Source: Actinoplanes sp. KI2 (GTDB lineage: Bacteria > Actinomycetota > Actinomycetes > Mycobacteriales > Micromonosporaceae). From it: a stretch of 64,000 bases of DNA. Position numbers and translations under genes: made by a program. Of the stretch, positions 39,668-47,759 are shown in pieces. Location: contig NZ_JAOSZE010000017.1 in assembly GCF_025630775.1 (NCBI RefSeq), positions 62,001 through 126,000 of the forward strand. The letters are read 5' to 3'. The notes under the pieces were generated by a model. It searched no databases. It saw nothing but the letters and a program-made list of their open reading frames with translations, and was not told where the DNA came from. Every line of letters begins with the position of its first letter. The stretch's first letter is position 1.

Positions 39668-40675
39668 TCAATGGTGGCGTAGATCCGCGCCGACGTCGTG
39701 CAGGTGGCGCAGGGCCTGAGCGTACGAGTCGGTCAGCGATGTCATCTCGTAGCCGACCCCGATCTCGGCGCAGAACCGCTGCACGATCGGCTGCGCCCGG
39801 CGCAGGTTGGGTGTCGGCATGGCCGGGAACAGGTGGTGCTCGATCTGGTAGTTGAGGCCGCCCAGCGCCGCGTCGACCAGCCGGCCGCCTCGGACGTTGC
39901 GGGAGGTCAGCACCTGCTTGCGGAGGAAGTCCTCGGTGCCGTCGGGGTGCGGCATGCCCTTGTGGTTGGGTGCGAACGTCATGCCCAGGTAGACGCCGAA
40001 CAGCGCCTGGTGCACCACGAGGAAGGCCAGCGCCTGCGCCGGGGTGAGCACCAGCAGCAGGGCCGCGGCGTACCCGGCGAAGTGCGTGGCGAGCAGCGCG
40101 CCCTCGACCCGGCGGCGCCGGACCGTGCCGTTCCGCAGCGCCCGCACGCTGTCTCGTTTCAGCGAGAGACCGAGCAGGGTCAGCAGCGGGAAGAAGAAGT
40201 ACGCCTGGTATTTGACGAGGAAGCCCTTGCCCTGAGCGCTTTCCCGGCTCCAGACCAGCACTCCGGGGCCGACATCCGGGTCGAGGTCGTCGTGGTTCGG
40301 GTTGGCGTGGTGCTTGGTGTGCTTGTCCATCCAGTAGCCGTAGGACATGCCGATCCCGAGGTTGCCCGCGATCAGGCCGGCCCGCCGGCTCGGGGTGTTG
40401 GTGCGAAACACCTGGCGGTGGGCCAGGTCGTGGGCGACCAGCGCGACCTGGGCGAACACCACGGCGAGGAAGGCGGCCACGGCGAGCGTCCACCAGGAGG
40501 CGCCGACCAGGAAGAACGCCGTCCAGCCGCCGACCAGGGCGGCGGCCACCAGGCCCAGCCGCAGGACGTAGTAGCCCGGCCGCCGGGCGAGCAGGCCGGC
40601 GTCGTTGATCCGGCGGCCCAGTTCTGCGAAGTCGCTGCCGGCCGTCGATCGCGGCCGCTCTGCCATTGTCGTCAT
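39668..40675 (-). CDS. Membrane fatty-acid desaturase
   Basis: 335 residues. The three histidine boxes of the PF00487 family are present: HDLAHRQ, HTKHHANPNHDD and QIEHHLFP. About four membrane helices lie between them. It introduces a double bond into acyl chains using a di-iron centre and O2. The divergent two-component system and the palindrome at 40734 suggest control by membrane state, as for Bacillus Des. ATG 40675 is chosen at MTTMAERP. Confidence 0.9.
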   Translation of the reverse strand: MTTMAERPRSTAGSDFAELGRRINDAGLLARRPGYYVLRLGLVAAALVGGWTAFFLVGASWWTLAVAAFLAVVFAQVALVAHDLAHRQVFRTNTPSRRAGLIAGNLGIGMSYGYWMDKHTKHHANPNHDDLDPDVGPGVLVWSRESAQGKGFLVKYQAYFFFPLLTLLGLSLKRDSVRALRNGTVRRRRVEGALLATHFAGYAAALLLVLTPAQALAFLVVHQALFGVYLGMTFAPNHKGMPHPDGTEDFLRKQVLTSRNVRGGRLVDAALGGLNYQIEHHLFPAMPTPNLRRAQPIVQRFCAEIGVGYEMTSLTDSYAQALRHLHDVGADLRHH

Positions 40676-40733
40676 GCGTCTCAGCCAACCGGGCGGGCGG
40701 TCGGAAAACAGGAGCGCCAAGACCACTTCAGGA

Positions 40734-40749
40734 GTAGTGCTAGCCCTAC
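40734..40749. promoter_or_regulatory. Palindrome GTAGTGCTAGCCCTAC between desaturase and kinase genes
   Basis: 14 of 16 bases are symmetric. The centre is 43.5 nt before the kinase ATG, which has CAGGAT ending 7 nt upstream. Probable binding site of the linked response regulator. Confidence 0.55.
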
Positions 40750-40784
40750 CGCGATCATGGCGAACGGCCGTCAGGATGGTCGGC

Positions 40785-42071
40785 ATGGAGACGCGAGACT
40801 GGGTCCGGGACGGGCTGCGGGCGGTGGCCGGCGGCGCGCTCGCGATCACCCTGGCGATCGCGAACCTCGTGCTGCTCGCCCTCGTCCTCGTCGCGTTGGT
40901 GACGGTGCCGGTGCTGGGTCTGGGGGCGTTGCTGCTGCCGCAGGTGACCAAGCTGGTCCGGCTGCGCGCCGAGGCCGGCCGGCGGATCGCCGGCCGGTGG
41001 GGCGTGCCGGTCGCGACGCCGTATCGTCCGCGCCCGCCGAGCGGCGGGTTCCCCGGGTGGCGTCCGTTCCGATGGGTCGTGACCGACCCGGCGACCTGGC
41101 GCGACTTCGCGTGGCTGCTGCCCGGCGCGATCGTGGGGCTGGTGCTCGGTCTCGGCTCGCTGGTGATCCCGCTCTACGGCGTGCAGGGCATCCTGCTGCT
41201 GCCACTGTGGATCTGGCTGGCGACCGGCTCGTACGGGTACGGCGCGACCTGGCCGATCACCAGCGTCAGCGACGGCTTCCTGTCCCTGCCGCAGGGCGCG
41301 CTGATCCTCGCCATCGGGCTGGCCGCGGCGCCCTATCTGCGCCGGGGCGAGGCGTTGTTCGCGGGGCTGCTGCTCGGCCCGACGCGCAACGCCGAGCTGC
41401 GCCTGCGGGTCACCCAGCTGACCGTCACCCGGGCCGACACGGTCGACGCGCAGGCCGCCGAGCTGCGCCGGATCGAGCGCGACCTGCACGACGGCGCGCA
41501 GGCCCGGCTCGTCGCGCTGGGCATGACGATCGGGTTGGCCGAGGAGATGGTCGATCGCGACCCGGCCACCGCCCGGCAACTGCTGGCCGAGGCGCGCGAG
41601 GCGAGCAGCACGGCGTTGGTCGAGCTGCGACACCTGGTGCGCGGCATCCATCCGCCGGTGCTGGCCGAGCGGGGGCTGGACGGCGCGGTCCGGGCGCTCG
41701 CGCTGAATCTGCGGATCCCCACGAGCGTCGACTCCGACCTGAGCGAGCGGCTCGACACGCCGGTCGAGTCGGCCGCCTATTTCGCGATCGCGGAGGCCCT
41801 GTCGAACGTCACGGTGCACAGCGGGGCGACCTTCGCGTACGTGAGTGTCAAGTGCGCCGAAGGCCGCCTGTTCCTGGAGGTCGGCGATGACGGGCACGGC
41901 GGCGCCGACCCGTCCCGGGGCACCGGCCTGCGCGGCATCGAGCGCCGCCTGGCCGCATTCGATGGCACGATGTCGCTGTCCAGTCCGCCGGACGGGCCGA
42001 CCATCGTGACCATGGAGCTGCCGTGCGCGTTGTCATCGCCGAGGATCACGCTCTCCTCCGGGACGGATTGA
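40785..42071 (+). CDS. Membrane sensor histidine kinase (NarL/DesK type)
   Basis: 428 residues. About five membrane helices with no large outer loop, a HisKA_3 phosphoacceptor in RIERDLHDGAQARLVALGM, and a HATPase domain (VGDDGHGGADPSRGTGLRGI). Sensors of this build often read the membrane itself. The next gene is a LuxR-type response regulator overlapping by 49 nt, and the divergent gene is a fatty-acid desaturase. A DesK-like role is inference. Confidence 0.88.
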   Translation: METRDWVRDGLRAVAGGALAITLAIANLVLLALVLVALVTVPVLGLGALLLPQVTKLVRLRAEAGRRIAGRWGVPVATPYRPRPPSGGFPGWRPFRWVVTDPATWRDFAWLLPGAIVGLVLGLGSLVIPLYGVQGILLLPLWIWLATGSYGYGATWPITSVSDGFLSLPQGALILAIGLAAAPYLRRGEALFAGLLLGPTRNAELRLRVTQLTVTRADTVDAQAAELRRIERDLHDGAQARLVALGMTIGLAEEMVDRDPATARQLLAEAREASSTALVELRHLVRGIHPPVLAERGLDGAVRALALNLRIPTSVDSDLSERLDTPVESAAYFAIAEALSNVTVHSGATFAYVSVKCAEGRLFLEVGDDGHGGADPSRGTGLRGIERRLAAFDGTMSLSSPPDGPTIVTMELPCALSSPRITLSSGTD

Positions 42072-42658
42072 CCCGGCTGCTGGAGGCGTTCGACTTCGAG
42101 GTCGTGGCGACGGTCGACAACGGGCCCGCGCTGCTGCCGACCCTGCTGGACTGGAAGCCGGACGTGGCGATCGTGGACGTGCGGCTGCCGCCGACGTTCA
42201 CCGACGAGGGGCTGCAGGCGGCGATCGCGGCGCGCACCGAGGCGCCCGGCCTGCCGATCCTGGTGCTTTCCCAGCACGTGGAGCCGCTGTACGCCCGGGA
42301 GCTGCTCGGCGACCGCAACGGCGGGGTCGGCTATCTGCTCAAGGACCGGGTGTCCGATGTGGCGCACTTCGTCGACGCGGTGCATCAGGTGGCGGCCGGC
42401 GGGACGGTGATGGACCCGGAGGTGGTGGCCCGGCTGCTCGACCGCAGCCGGCCGCTGGACGTGTTGACCGTGCGGGAGCGGGAGGTGCTGGGCGAGATGG
42501 CGGCGGGGCGTTCGAACGCGGCGATCGCCGGCAAGCTGTTCGTCACCGAGAAGGCGGTCAGCAAGCACATCAACAACATCTTCACGAAGCTCGGCCTGCC
42601 GCCCTCCGACGACGACAACCGGCGCGTGCTGGCCGTCCTGGCGTACCTGAACGCTTAG
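42023..42658 (+). CDS. LuxR/NarL-type response regulator
   Basis: 211 residues. Receiver domain (VVIAEDHALLRDGLTRLL, phosphorylated Asp in VAIVDVRLPP, Lys in GYLLKDRV) and a C-terminal HTH (LTVREREVLGEMAAGRSNAA, VTEKAVSKHINNIFTKLGL). The GTG start lies inside the kinase gene. It probably binds the 40734-40749 palindrome and controls the kinase operon and the desaturase. Confidence 0.9.
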   Translation: MRVVIAEDHALLRDGLTRLLEAFDFEVVATVDNGPALLPTLLDWKPDVAIVDVRLPPTFTDEGLQAAIAARTEAPGLPILVLSQHVEPLYARELLGDRNGGVGYLLKDRVSDVAHFVDAVHQVAAGGTVMDPEVVARLLDRSRPLDVLTVREREVLGEMAAGRSNAAIAGKLFVTEKAVSKHINNIFTKLGLPPSDDDNRRVLAVLAYLNA

Positions 42659-42669
42659 TCAGCCCGGCC

Positions 42670-42675
42670 TATAGT
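42670..42675 (+). promoter_or_regulatory. -10 hexamer TATAGT, leaderless type
   Basis: TATAGT ends 6 nt before the LacI-family ATG at 42682, 12 bp after the response-regulator stop. Confidence 0.55.
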
Positions 42676-42681
42676 GGGCCG

Positions 42682-43668
42682 ATGCCGCACAAGAGGCCAA
42701 CGCTGGCCGACGTCGCCGCGGCGGCGGGGGTGTCCAAGGCCGCCGTCTCGAGGGTCATCAACGACGCGCCCGGAGTGTCCGCCCGCACTCGGGACCGGGT
42801 TCAGGAAGTGATCGCGCGGTTGGGTTTCCGGCCCGATTCCGTCGCCCGGGCGCTGGCGTCGGGGCATGGCGACGTCGTCGAACTGGTCATCCTGGACGAT
42901 CCGTCGGTGTTCGCCGCCAGCCCCTACTACGGGCGCGTCACGGCGGGCATCCTGCAGGAGCTGGCGGGCAGCAATGCTCAGCTTCGGGTGCATGTCGTGG
43001 AGGAGCCGGAGGCGCCCGCGCTGCTCGCCAAGGTCGCCGAGACGGCGAGCATCGGGGTGCTGCTCAGCAACGTGCCGCCCGCGCTGGTGAGCGAGTTCTA
43101 CGCGCGGTGCGACCGGGTGGTGGCGCTCGGCCCGTCGGCGCCGGGCGTTCCCTATGTCGACGTGGAGAACGCGGACGGGGCCTATGCGGCGGTCAAGCAT
43201 CTTCATGAGACCGGGCGGCGTCGGATCGCCGCGCTGCACGGCCAGGACGGCAACCCGGATGCGGTTGCCCGGCGGGCGGGCTATCGGCGGGCGATCCTCG
43301 AGCTGGGGCTGCCGGACATCTCGGCCGCCGGGAAGTTCCGGCTGGAGTCGGGGCTGGAGCTGACCCAGCGGTTGCTGGCCGAGGAGCCCGGGTTGGATGC
43401 GCTGTTCGTCGCGTGCGACCTGATGGCGGCCGGCAGCCTGCAGGCGCTGGCCGGGGCCGGGCGCCGGGTGCCGCAGGACGTGGCGGTGGTCGGCTTCGAC
43501 GACAGCCTGATCGCCGGCTGCACGATCCCGCCGATGTCCTCGGTGCGTCAGCCGGTGGAGGAGATGGCGGCGGCCGCGACCCGGGCGCTGGTGCATCGGC
43601 AGATCGCGCCGCACTGGCGATGCGTGTTCCCGGCCGACCTGCGGGTGCGGCAGAGCTCGATGCGTTAG
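42682..43668 (+). CDS. LacI-family transcriptional regulator
   Basis: 328 residues. N-terminal LacI HTH (TLADVAAAAGVSKAAVSRVI, then FRPDSVARALASG) and a periplasmic-binding-type sensor domain (VPYVDVENADGAYAAVKHL, VAVVGFDDSLIAGCTIPPMS, SSVRQPVEEMAAAA). It converges on the GH11 xylanase and may control sugar or xylan use; CebR identity is not shown. Leaderless-type start. The last 16 codons and stop are duplicated downstream. Confidence 0.88.
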   Translation: MPHKRPTLADVAAAAGVSKAAVSRVINDAPGVSARTRDRVQEVIARLGFRPDSVARALASGHGDVVELVILDDPSVFAASPYYGRVTAGILQELAGSNAQLRVHVVEEPEAPALLAKVAETASIGVLLSNVPPALVSEFYARCDRVVALGPSAPGVPYVDVENADGAYAAVKHLHETGRRRIAALHGQDGNPDAVARRAGYRRAILELGLPDISAAGKFRLESGLELTQRLLAEEPGLDALFVACDLMAAGSLQALAGAGRRVPQDVAVVGFDDSLIAGCTIPPMSSVRQPVEEMAAAATRALVHRQIAPHWRCVFPADLRVRQSSMR

Positions 43669-43720
43669 AGATGCGTGTTCCCGGCCGACCTGCGGGTGCG
43701 GCAGAGCTCGGTGCGATAGC
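43619..43720. repeat. 51-bp tandem duplication of the LacI gene 3' end
   Basis: Copies 43619-43669 and 43670-43720. The unit is 17 codons, so the second copy repeats the final 16 codons plus a stop codon (RCVFPADLRVRQSS then M/V-R-stop) in the same frame after the real stop. Only a few bases differ. Confidence 0.9.
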
Positions 43721-43723
43721 AGA

Positions 43724-43753
43724 GCCGGGCCGGCGAGCGCCGGCCCGGCCTTT
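43724..43753. terminator. Two-way terminator between LacI and xylanase genes
   Basis: Stem GCCGGGCCGGC / GCCGGCCCGGC with loop GAGC, followed on the plus strand by CTTT. Confidence 0.7.
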
Positions 43754-43764
43754 GCTGGAGGTGG

Positions 43765-44859
43765 CTAACTGCAGGCGGCTCCGTTGAGCGTGAAGCCGGT
43801 GGGTGCAGCGGCGTTGCCGGTGTGGGTGGCCTGGTAGCCGATCGTGGTCGAGCCGCCCGCCGGTAGCGAGCCGTTGTAGCTCAGGTTCGTCGCGGTCACC
43901 GCGCCGCTGGTGGGGGAGTAGCTCGCGTTCCAGCCGGACGTGATGTTCTGGCCGGACGCGAGGTTGAACTTCAGGGACCAGCCGTTGATCGCGGTCGATC
44001 CGGTGTTGGTGATGGTGATGTTGTTGGTCAGGCCGGTGTTCCAGGCGTTGGCCGCGTTGGTCACCTTGCACGCGCCGGAGCCGCCGGTCGGTGGCGTGGT
44101 CGGCGGGGTGGTCGGTGGGGTGGTCGGCGGCGTCGTCGGTGGGGTGGTCGGCGGGCTGCCTTCGCTGACCGTGACGTTCGAGCTGCCGCTGCTCTGGTAA
44201 CCCTCGGTGGCCATGATCTGGTAGTTGAACGTGCCCAGATTGAGGCCGAAGCTCCGCCACGCGTTGAAGTGGTTCGCCACCGTGATGGTGCCGCTGTTGC
44301 GGTGCGACTGGCGGACGCTCCAGTACTGGTAGAACGTGGCCGTGCCGATGATCGACGGCTGGTTGACCCGCTGGGTGCGGTAGATGTCGTAGGTGCTGCC
44401 GTCGGTGGTGACCGAGCCCAGCCGGGTGGCGCCCGAGCTCGGGTTGTAGCTGCCGAAGTTCTCGACGATGTAGTACTCGATCAGCGGGTCGGTGGTCCAC
44501 CCGTACAGCGAGAGGTAGCCGTTGCCGTTCGGGCTGAACGAGCCGGAGTAGTTCACGGTGTGCGCGGAGCCGGGGTTCCACCCCTTGCCGACCACCATGT
44601 TGTTCATGTTGCTCCACTGGACGCTGTAGTTGCCGCCGGCGCCCAGCGTCATGGTGACGTTGCCGTTGTCTTTCCAGTACGAGAAGAAGTAACCGTTGTG
44701 CGTGCCGGTGGTGTTGGACGTGATCGTGCGGTCGGCCTCGGCGTGCGCGGTGCCGGAGACGGCGACCGAGGCGGCGGCCAGCAGGACGGCGCTGGCGGCG
44801 CTGATCAGCAGCCGGACGCGGGTGCGCCCGCGGCGCTGACGGGGAACGGTGGGATCCAC
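43765..44859 (-). CDS. Secreted GH11 endo-1,4-beta-xylanase with CBM2 domain
   Basis: 364 residues. Signal peptide (LLISAASAVLLAAASVAVSG, cleaved near AHA-EA), GH11 jelly-roll domain with nucleophile Glu in DPLIEYYIVENFG and acid/base Glu in IMATEGYQSSG, a PPTTPPTT linker, and a C-terminal CBM2 (INGWSLKFNLASGQ, GSLPAGGSTTIGYQATHTG). Cleaves xylan; the CBM2 binds cellulose or xylan. GTG 44859 gives the complete signal peptide with GAAGGA upstream. The promoter at 44973-45001 has an operator-like palindrome next to the start point. Confidence 0.93.
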   Translation of the reverse strand: MDPTVPRQRRGRTRVRLLISAASAVLLAAASVAVSGTAHAEADRTITSNTTGTHNGYFFSYWKDNGNVTMTLGAGGNYSVQWSNMNNMVVGKGWNPGSAHTVNYSGSFSPNGNGYLSLYGWTTDPLIEYYIVENFGSYNPSSGATRLGSVTTDGSTYDIYRTQRVNQPSIIGTATFYQYWSVRQSHRNSGTITVANHFNAWRSFGLNLGTFNYQIMATEGYQSSGSSNVTVSEGSPPTTPPTTPPTTPPTTPPTTPPTGGSGACKVTNAANAWNTGLTNNITITNTGSTAINGWSLKFNLASGQNITSGWNASYSPTSGAVTATNLSYNGSLPAGGSTTIGYQATHTGNAAAPTGFTLNGAACS

Positions 44860-44950
44860 GCGCGTGCATCCTTCCTCGTTGGTGGCGTGACGGGACGCTG
44901 CCGAGGGAGGTTGGACGAGACCACCGCCGTCAGCGTCGGCCCACACCGGC

Positions 44951-44963
44951 GATGAAGTTCATC
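44951..44963. promoter_or_regulatory. Palindrome GATGAA-G-TTCATC at the xylanase start point
   Basis: Perfect 6-bp arms just downstream of the predicted transcription start, the usual place for a repressor. Confidence 0.5.
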
Positions 44964-44972
44964 GATGGATGA

Positions 44973-45001
44973 AGTATTGGTCGGCCGCTATCCGGTGTCA
45001 A
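44973..45001 (-). promoter_or_regulatory. Xylanase promoter TTGACA-N17-AATACT
   Basis: Perfect -35 and good -10 with 17-nt spacing, reading towards the xylanase gene; leader about 105 nt. A CGAAA-C-TTTCG inverted repeat, similar to the BxlR-type CGAA-N-TTCG site, lies farther upstream at 45119-45129. Confidence 0.7.
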
Positions 45002-45135
45002 TAACTTCCGGAAACATCGCGAAAGGATCGAGAAGCAGATTCCCAGGCCAGCGACACAGGATCGGTCACCAGGGCGGGATGCAGGGGCGTTGAGCAGCTG
45101 AATCGGCCGAGAAGTATCCGAAACTTTCGGAGGGT

Positions 45136-46047
45136 CTAAAGGCCGATGAGACGTGAGTTGTCGACGGCCATGGTCCGCACGTCGTCCTCGCTGAAGCCCG
45201 CCTCGAGGAGCCTGTCGGCAAACAGGGCGAGCCCGTCCTCGACCGGTGGGTTGAACGGCTGGCCGAGGTCGCTGGAGAGCACGGAATGCTCGATCCCGAC
45301 GGCGCGGATGTTGTCGAACAGGTCCGCCCAGCCGACCTTTCCGGTGTACGGCGTGGTGAAGCACCGCTCGAGCAGGGCGCCCTCGGCCGCCAGTTCCCGC
45401 TGCTGGTCGACGGTGAGGCGCTGCGAGGTGAACTCGGGGTGCGTGACGACCACGCGGCGGACGCCGAGGGCGCGCGCCTCCCGGACCACGGCGAGGATCT
45501 CCGGCCCGGCGAGGTGGCCGGTGGCGAGCACCATGTCATGCCTGGCGATCACGCGAAGGACCTGGCGAACCTGTTCGAGAACGACGCCGTCGGCAGCCAC
45601 GACCTCGACCACGTCGGGAACGATCCCCTGGGCGTGCAGGTCGGCCTGGAGGGCGCCCCACATGGCCGGCTTGCTCCCCGGCAGATCGGACGCGGTGGTC
45701 GAGCGTTGGTTGCGCGAGTCCACGGTGGGCATCCAGACGATGCGGGCGCCGAGCCGGCCGGCGATCTCCACGGCCGCCGGGTTCATGCCGCCCATCGAGC
45801 CGTTCAGTGTGATCGCCCCGAGTACGTCGACGCCCGGCACGGCCTTGCGGACGACCGCGGCCCGCTCCGCCGTCGTTACGTAATGAGATTTAATGACAAA
45901 CCCGGCAAGCCCGACCTCGGCGCACCGCGCCGCCAGGGACAGATCGTCGATGCGCCGGTCCATCACGTCGGGCGCGATGTGCACGTGCGTGTCGTAGGCG
46001 CCGGCCACGAGCGAGCGCGCGGCATCGGACGGAACGGGCGACGGCAA
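45136..46047 (-). CDS. DUF6282-family metal-dependent hydrolase-like protein
   Basis: 303 residues. Amidohydrolase-type metal motif GAYDTHVHIAPDV at the N-terminus, then GFVIKSHYVTTAERA, TLNGSMGGMNPAAVEIA, ATGHLAGPEI, VVVTHPEFTSQ and a late Asp in VLSSDLGQP. These metal-ligand positions fit the TIM-barrel amidohydrolase fold; substrate unknown. The start is a TTG at 46047 with AAAGGA upstream. It is divergent from an ABC importer, sharing a 120-bp control region, so it may process the imported compound. Confidence 0.8.
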   Translation of the reverse strand: MPSPVPSDAARSLVAGAYDTHVHIAPDVMDRRIDDLSLAARCAEVGLAGFVIKSHYVTTAERAAVVRKAVPGVDVLGAITLNGSMGGMNPAAVEIAGRLGARIVWMPTVDSRNQRSTTASDLPGSKPAMWGALQADLHAQGIVPDVVEVVAADGVVLEQVRQVLRVIARHDMVLATGHLAGPEILAVVREARALGVRRVVVTHPEFTSQRLTVDQQRELAAEGALLERCFTTPYTGKVGWADLFDNIRAVGIEHSVLSSDLGQPFNPPVEDGLALFADRLLEAGFSEDDVRTMAVDNSRLIGL

Positions 46048-46075
46048 GGCCGGATCCTTTCGGCAGTGGATTGCT

Positions 46076-46100
46076 CACAATATTGTGCACAGCATTGTCG
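46076..46100. promoter_or_regulatory. Operator region with palindrome CACAATATTGTG
   Basis: Perfect 12-bp palindrome CACAATATTGTG (46076-46087), overlapping TGTGCACA (46084-46091) and a second ATTGT at 46094-46098. Lies between the divergent DUF6282 and ABC permease genes. TATTAT at 46130-46135 could be the permease -10. The regulator is not in the window. Confidence 0.55.
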
Positions 46101-46170
46101 GCGGCCAGGATGAAGTCAATCAGACCGTGTATTATCCCGCCCCGCGCCCATAATGGACGGAGCAACAGAA

Positions 46171-46953
46171 ATGACCGACATCGGCTCACCGGCCTCGCGG
46201 GTGTGGACCAACGCCGTCCTGCCGGCGATCGGCGTGGTCGTCGCGATCGCGTTGTGGTGGCTGGCGTGCGTGGTGTTCGACCTCAACCCCTTCTTCGTGC
46301 CGTCGCCGGCCGACGTGTTCGAGGCGTTCCGGCAGACACCGGGATATCTGCTCGACCAGTCGTGGATCACGATCCAGCGGGTCCTCATCGGATTTGCCAT
46401 CGCGGTGACCGCCGGCCTGGTCATCGCCGTCGTGCTGGCCGCCTCCCGCACGGTCGAGCGGATGGCGATGCCGGTCCTGGCCGCGGTCAACGCGATCCCC
46501 AAGGTCGCGATCGCCCCGCTGCTGCTGGTCTGGCTGGGCTTCGGCGACGAGCCGAAGGTCGTGATGGTGGTCCTGGTCTGCTTCTTCCCGGTGGTCGTGT
46601 CCACCATGGCCGGTCTCTCCTCCACCCCGGCCGACCTGTACGAGTTGGCCCGCTCGCTCAAGGCCAGCTGGTGGCAGACCTTCGTGAAGGTGCGGCTGAA
46701 GTGGGCGCTTCCGCAGGTCTTCACGGGTCTCAAGGTCGCCACCCCGCTCGCCATCATCGGCGCCGTGATCGGCGAGGTGGTCAACCCCGAGCAAGGCCTC
46801 GGCTCGGTCATCACCAACTCGGGTCAGAACAGCGACACGGCGCTCGCGTTCGCCTCGCTGGTCCTGCTCGCGGTGCTCGGCGTGGTCCTGTTCTACCTGG
46901 TGGCCGGCCTCGAACGGCTGCTGGTCCCGTGGGCCCGTTCGCTCTCCTCCTGA
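46171..46953 (+). CDS. ABC transporter permease (nitrate/sulfonate/taurine SsuC type)
   Basis: 260 residues with about six membrane helices and the permease EAA-like loop (ELARSLKASWWQTFVKVRLKWALP, read in two parts) typical of SsuC/TauC/ThiX-type permeases. ATG 46171 has GGAG 8 nt upstream and is preferred to ATG 46153. It is followed 14 bp later by the ATPase gene. No substrate-binding protein gene is adjacent. Substrate may be a small organic acid or amine related to the DUF6282 enzyme. Confidence 0.88.
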   Translation: MTDIGSPASRVWTNAVLPAIGVVVAIALWWLACVVFDLNPFFVPSPADVFEAFRQTPGYLLDQSWITIQRVLIGFAIAVTAGLVIAVVLAASRTVERMAMPVLAAVNAIPKVAIAPLLLVWLGFGDEPKVVMVVLVCFFPVVVSTMAGLSSTPADLYELARSLKASWWQTFVKVRLKWALPQVFTGLKVATPLAIIGAVIGEVVNPEQGLGSVITNSGQNSDTALAFASLVLLAVLGVVLFYLVAGLERLLVPWARSLSS

Positions 46954-46967
46954 CCTAGGGACTCGTG

Positions 46968-47747
46968 ATGATCACCATCGACGGGGTATCGCAGACCTTC
47001 AAGGGCCGCTCCGGCCCGGTCGAGGCGGTCCGCGACGTCGGCCTCACCGTCGGCGACGGCGAGTTCCTCGCCGTGATCGGCCGCTCCGGCTGCGGCAAGT
47101 CCACCCTGCTCCGCATGATCGCCGGCCTCCTGCGGCCGACCGCCGGCACGGTCACGGTGGCCGGCGAGGTGGTCCGCGCACCCCGGCGCGACGTCGCGAT
47201 GGTCTTCCAGAAGCCGGCCCTGCTGCCCTGGCGCTCGGTCCAGGACAACGTCCTGCTCCCCGTCGAGATCTTCGGCTGGCGCAAGTCCGAGTACCGCCCC
47301 CGGGTCGAGCACCTCCTCGAGATGACCGGCCTGGCCGGGTTCCGCAAGCGCCTTCCGTACGAGCTGAGCGGCGGCATGCAGCAGCGGGTGTCGTTGTGCC
47401 GGGCGCTGATCCAGAGCCCGAAGGTCATGCTGATGGACGAGCCGTTCTCGGCCCTGGACGCGCTGACCCGCGAGGAGTTGGCGGTCGAACTGCAGCGCAT
47501 CCACATGGACCTGGGCACGACGATCGTCTTTGTCACCCACTCGATCCAGGAGGCCGTCCTGCTGGCCGACCGGGTGGCGGTGCTGAGCTCCCGGCCCGGC
47601 CGGCTGCGGCGGCTGGTGGACATTCCGATTCCGCGGCCGCGCACCTTCGGGCACAACGCTCACCTGGACCAGGTGGCGGGCGTCTCGGCCGAGCTGCATT
47701 CCCTCCTGCTCAGCGACGAGCACCTGCCAACCTCGCAAACCACCTGA
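46968..47747 (+). CDS. ABC transporter ATP-binding protein (SsuB/TauB type)
   Basis: 259 residues. Walker A IGRSGCGKSTLLRM, Q-loop MVFQKPALLPW, signature YELSGGMQQRVSLCRAL, Walker B VMLMDEPFSALD, and the H-loop in FVTHSIQEA. Powers the permease encoded just upstream. ATG 46968 has AGGGA 6 nt upstream; GTG 46965 is the alternative. Confidence 0.93.
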   Translation: MITIDGVSQTFKGRSGPVEAVRDVGLTVGDGEFLAVIGRSGCGKSTLLRMIAGLLRPTAGTVTVAGEVVRAPRRDVAMVFQKPALLPWRSVQDNVLLPVEIFGWRKSEYRPRVEHLLEMTGLAGFRKRLPYELSGGMQQRVSLCRALIQSPKVMLMDEPFSALDALTREELAVELQRIHMDLGTTIVFVTHSIQEAVLLADRVAVLSSRPGRLRRLVDIPIPRPRTFGHNAHLDQVAGVSAELHSLLLSDEHLPTSQTT

Positions 47748-47759
47748 ACGTTCACCGGT

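Noticed and set aside
42682..43668. LacI-family gene as CebR
   Set aside because: It neighbours a xylanase, not a cebEFG or bglC locus, and no CebR box lies near it; identity cannot be shown from sequence alone.
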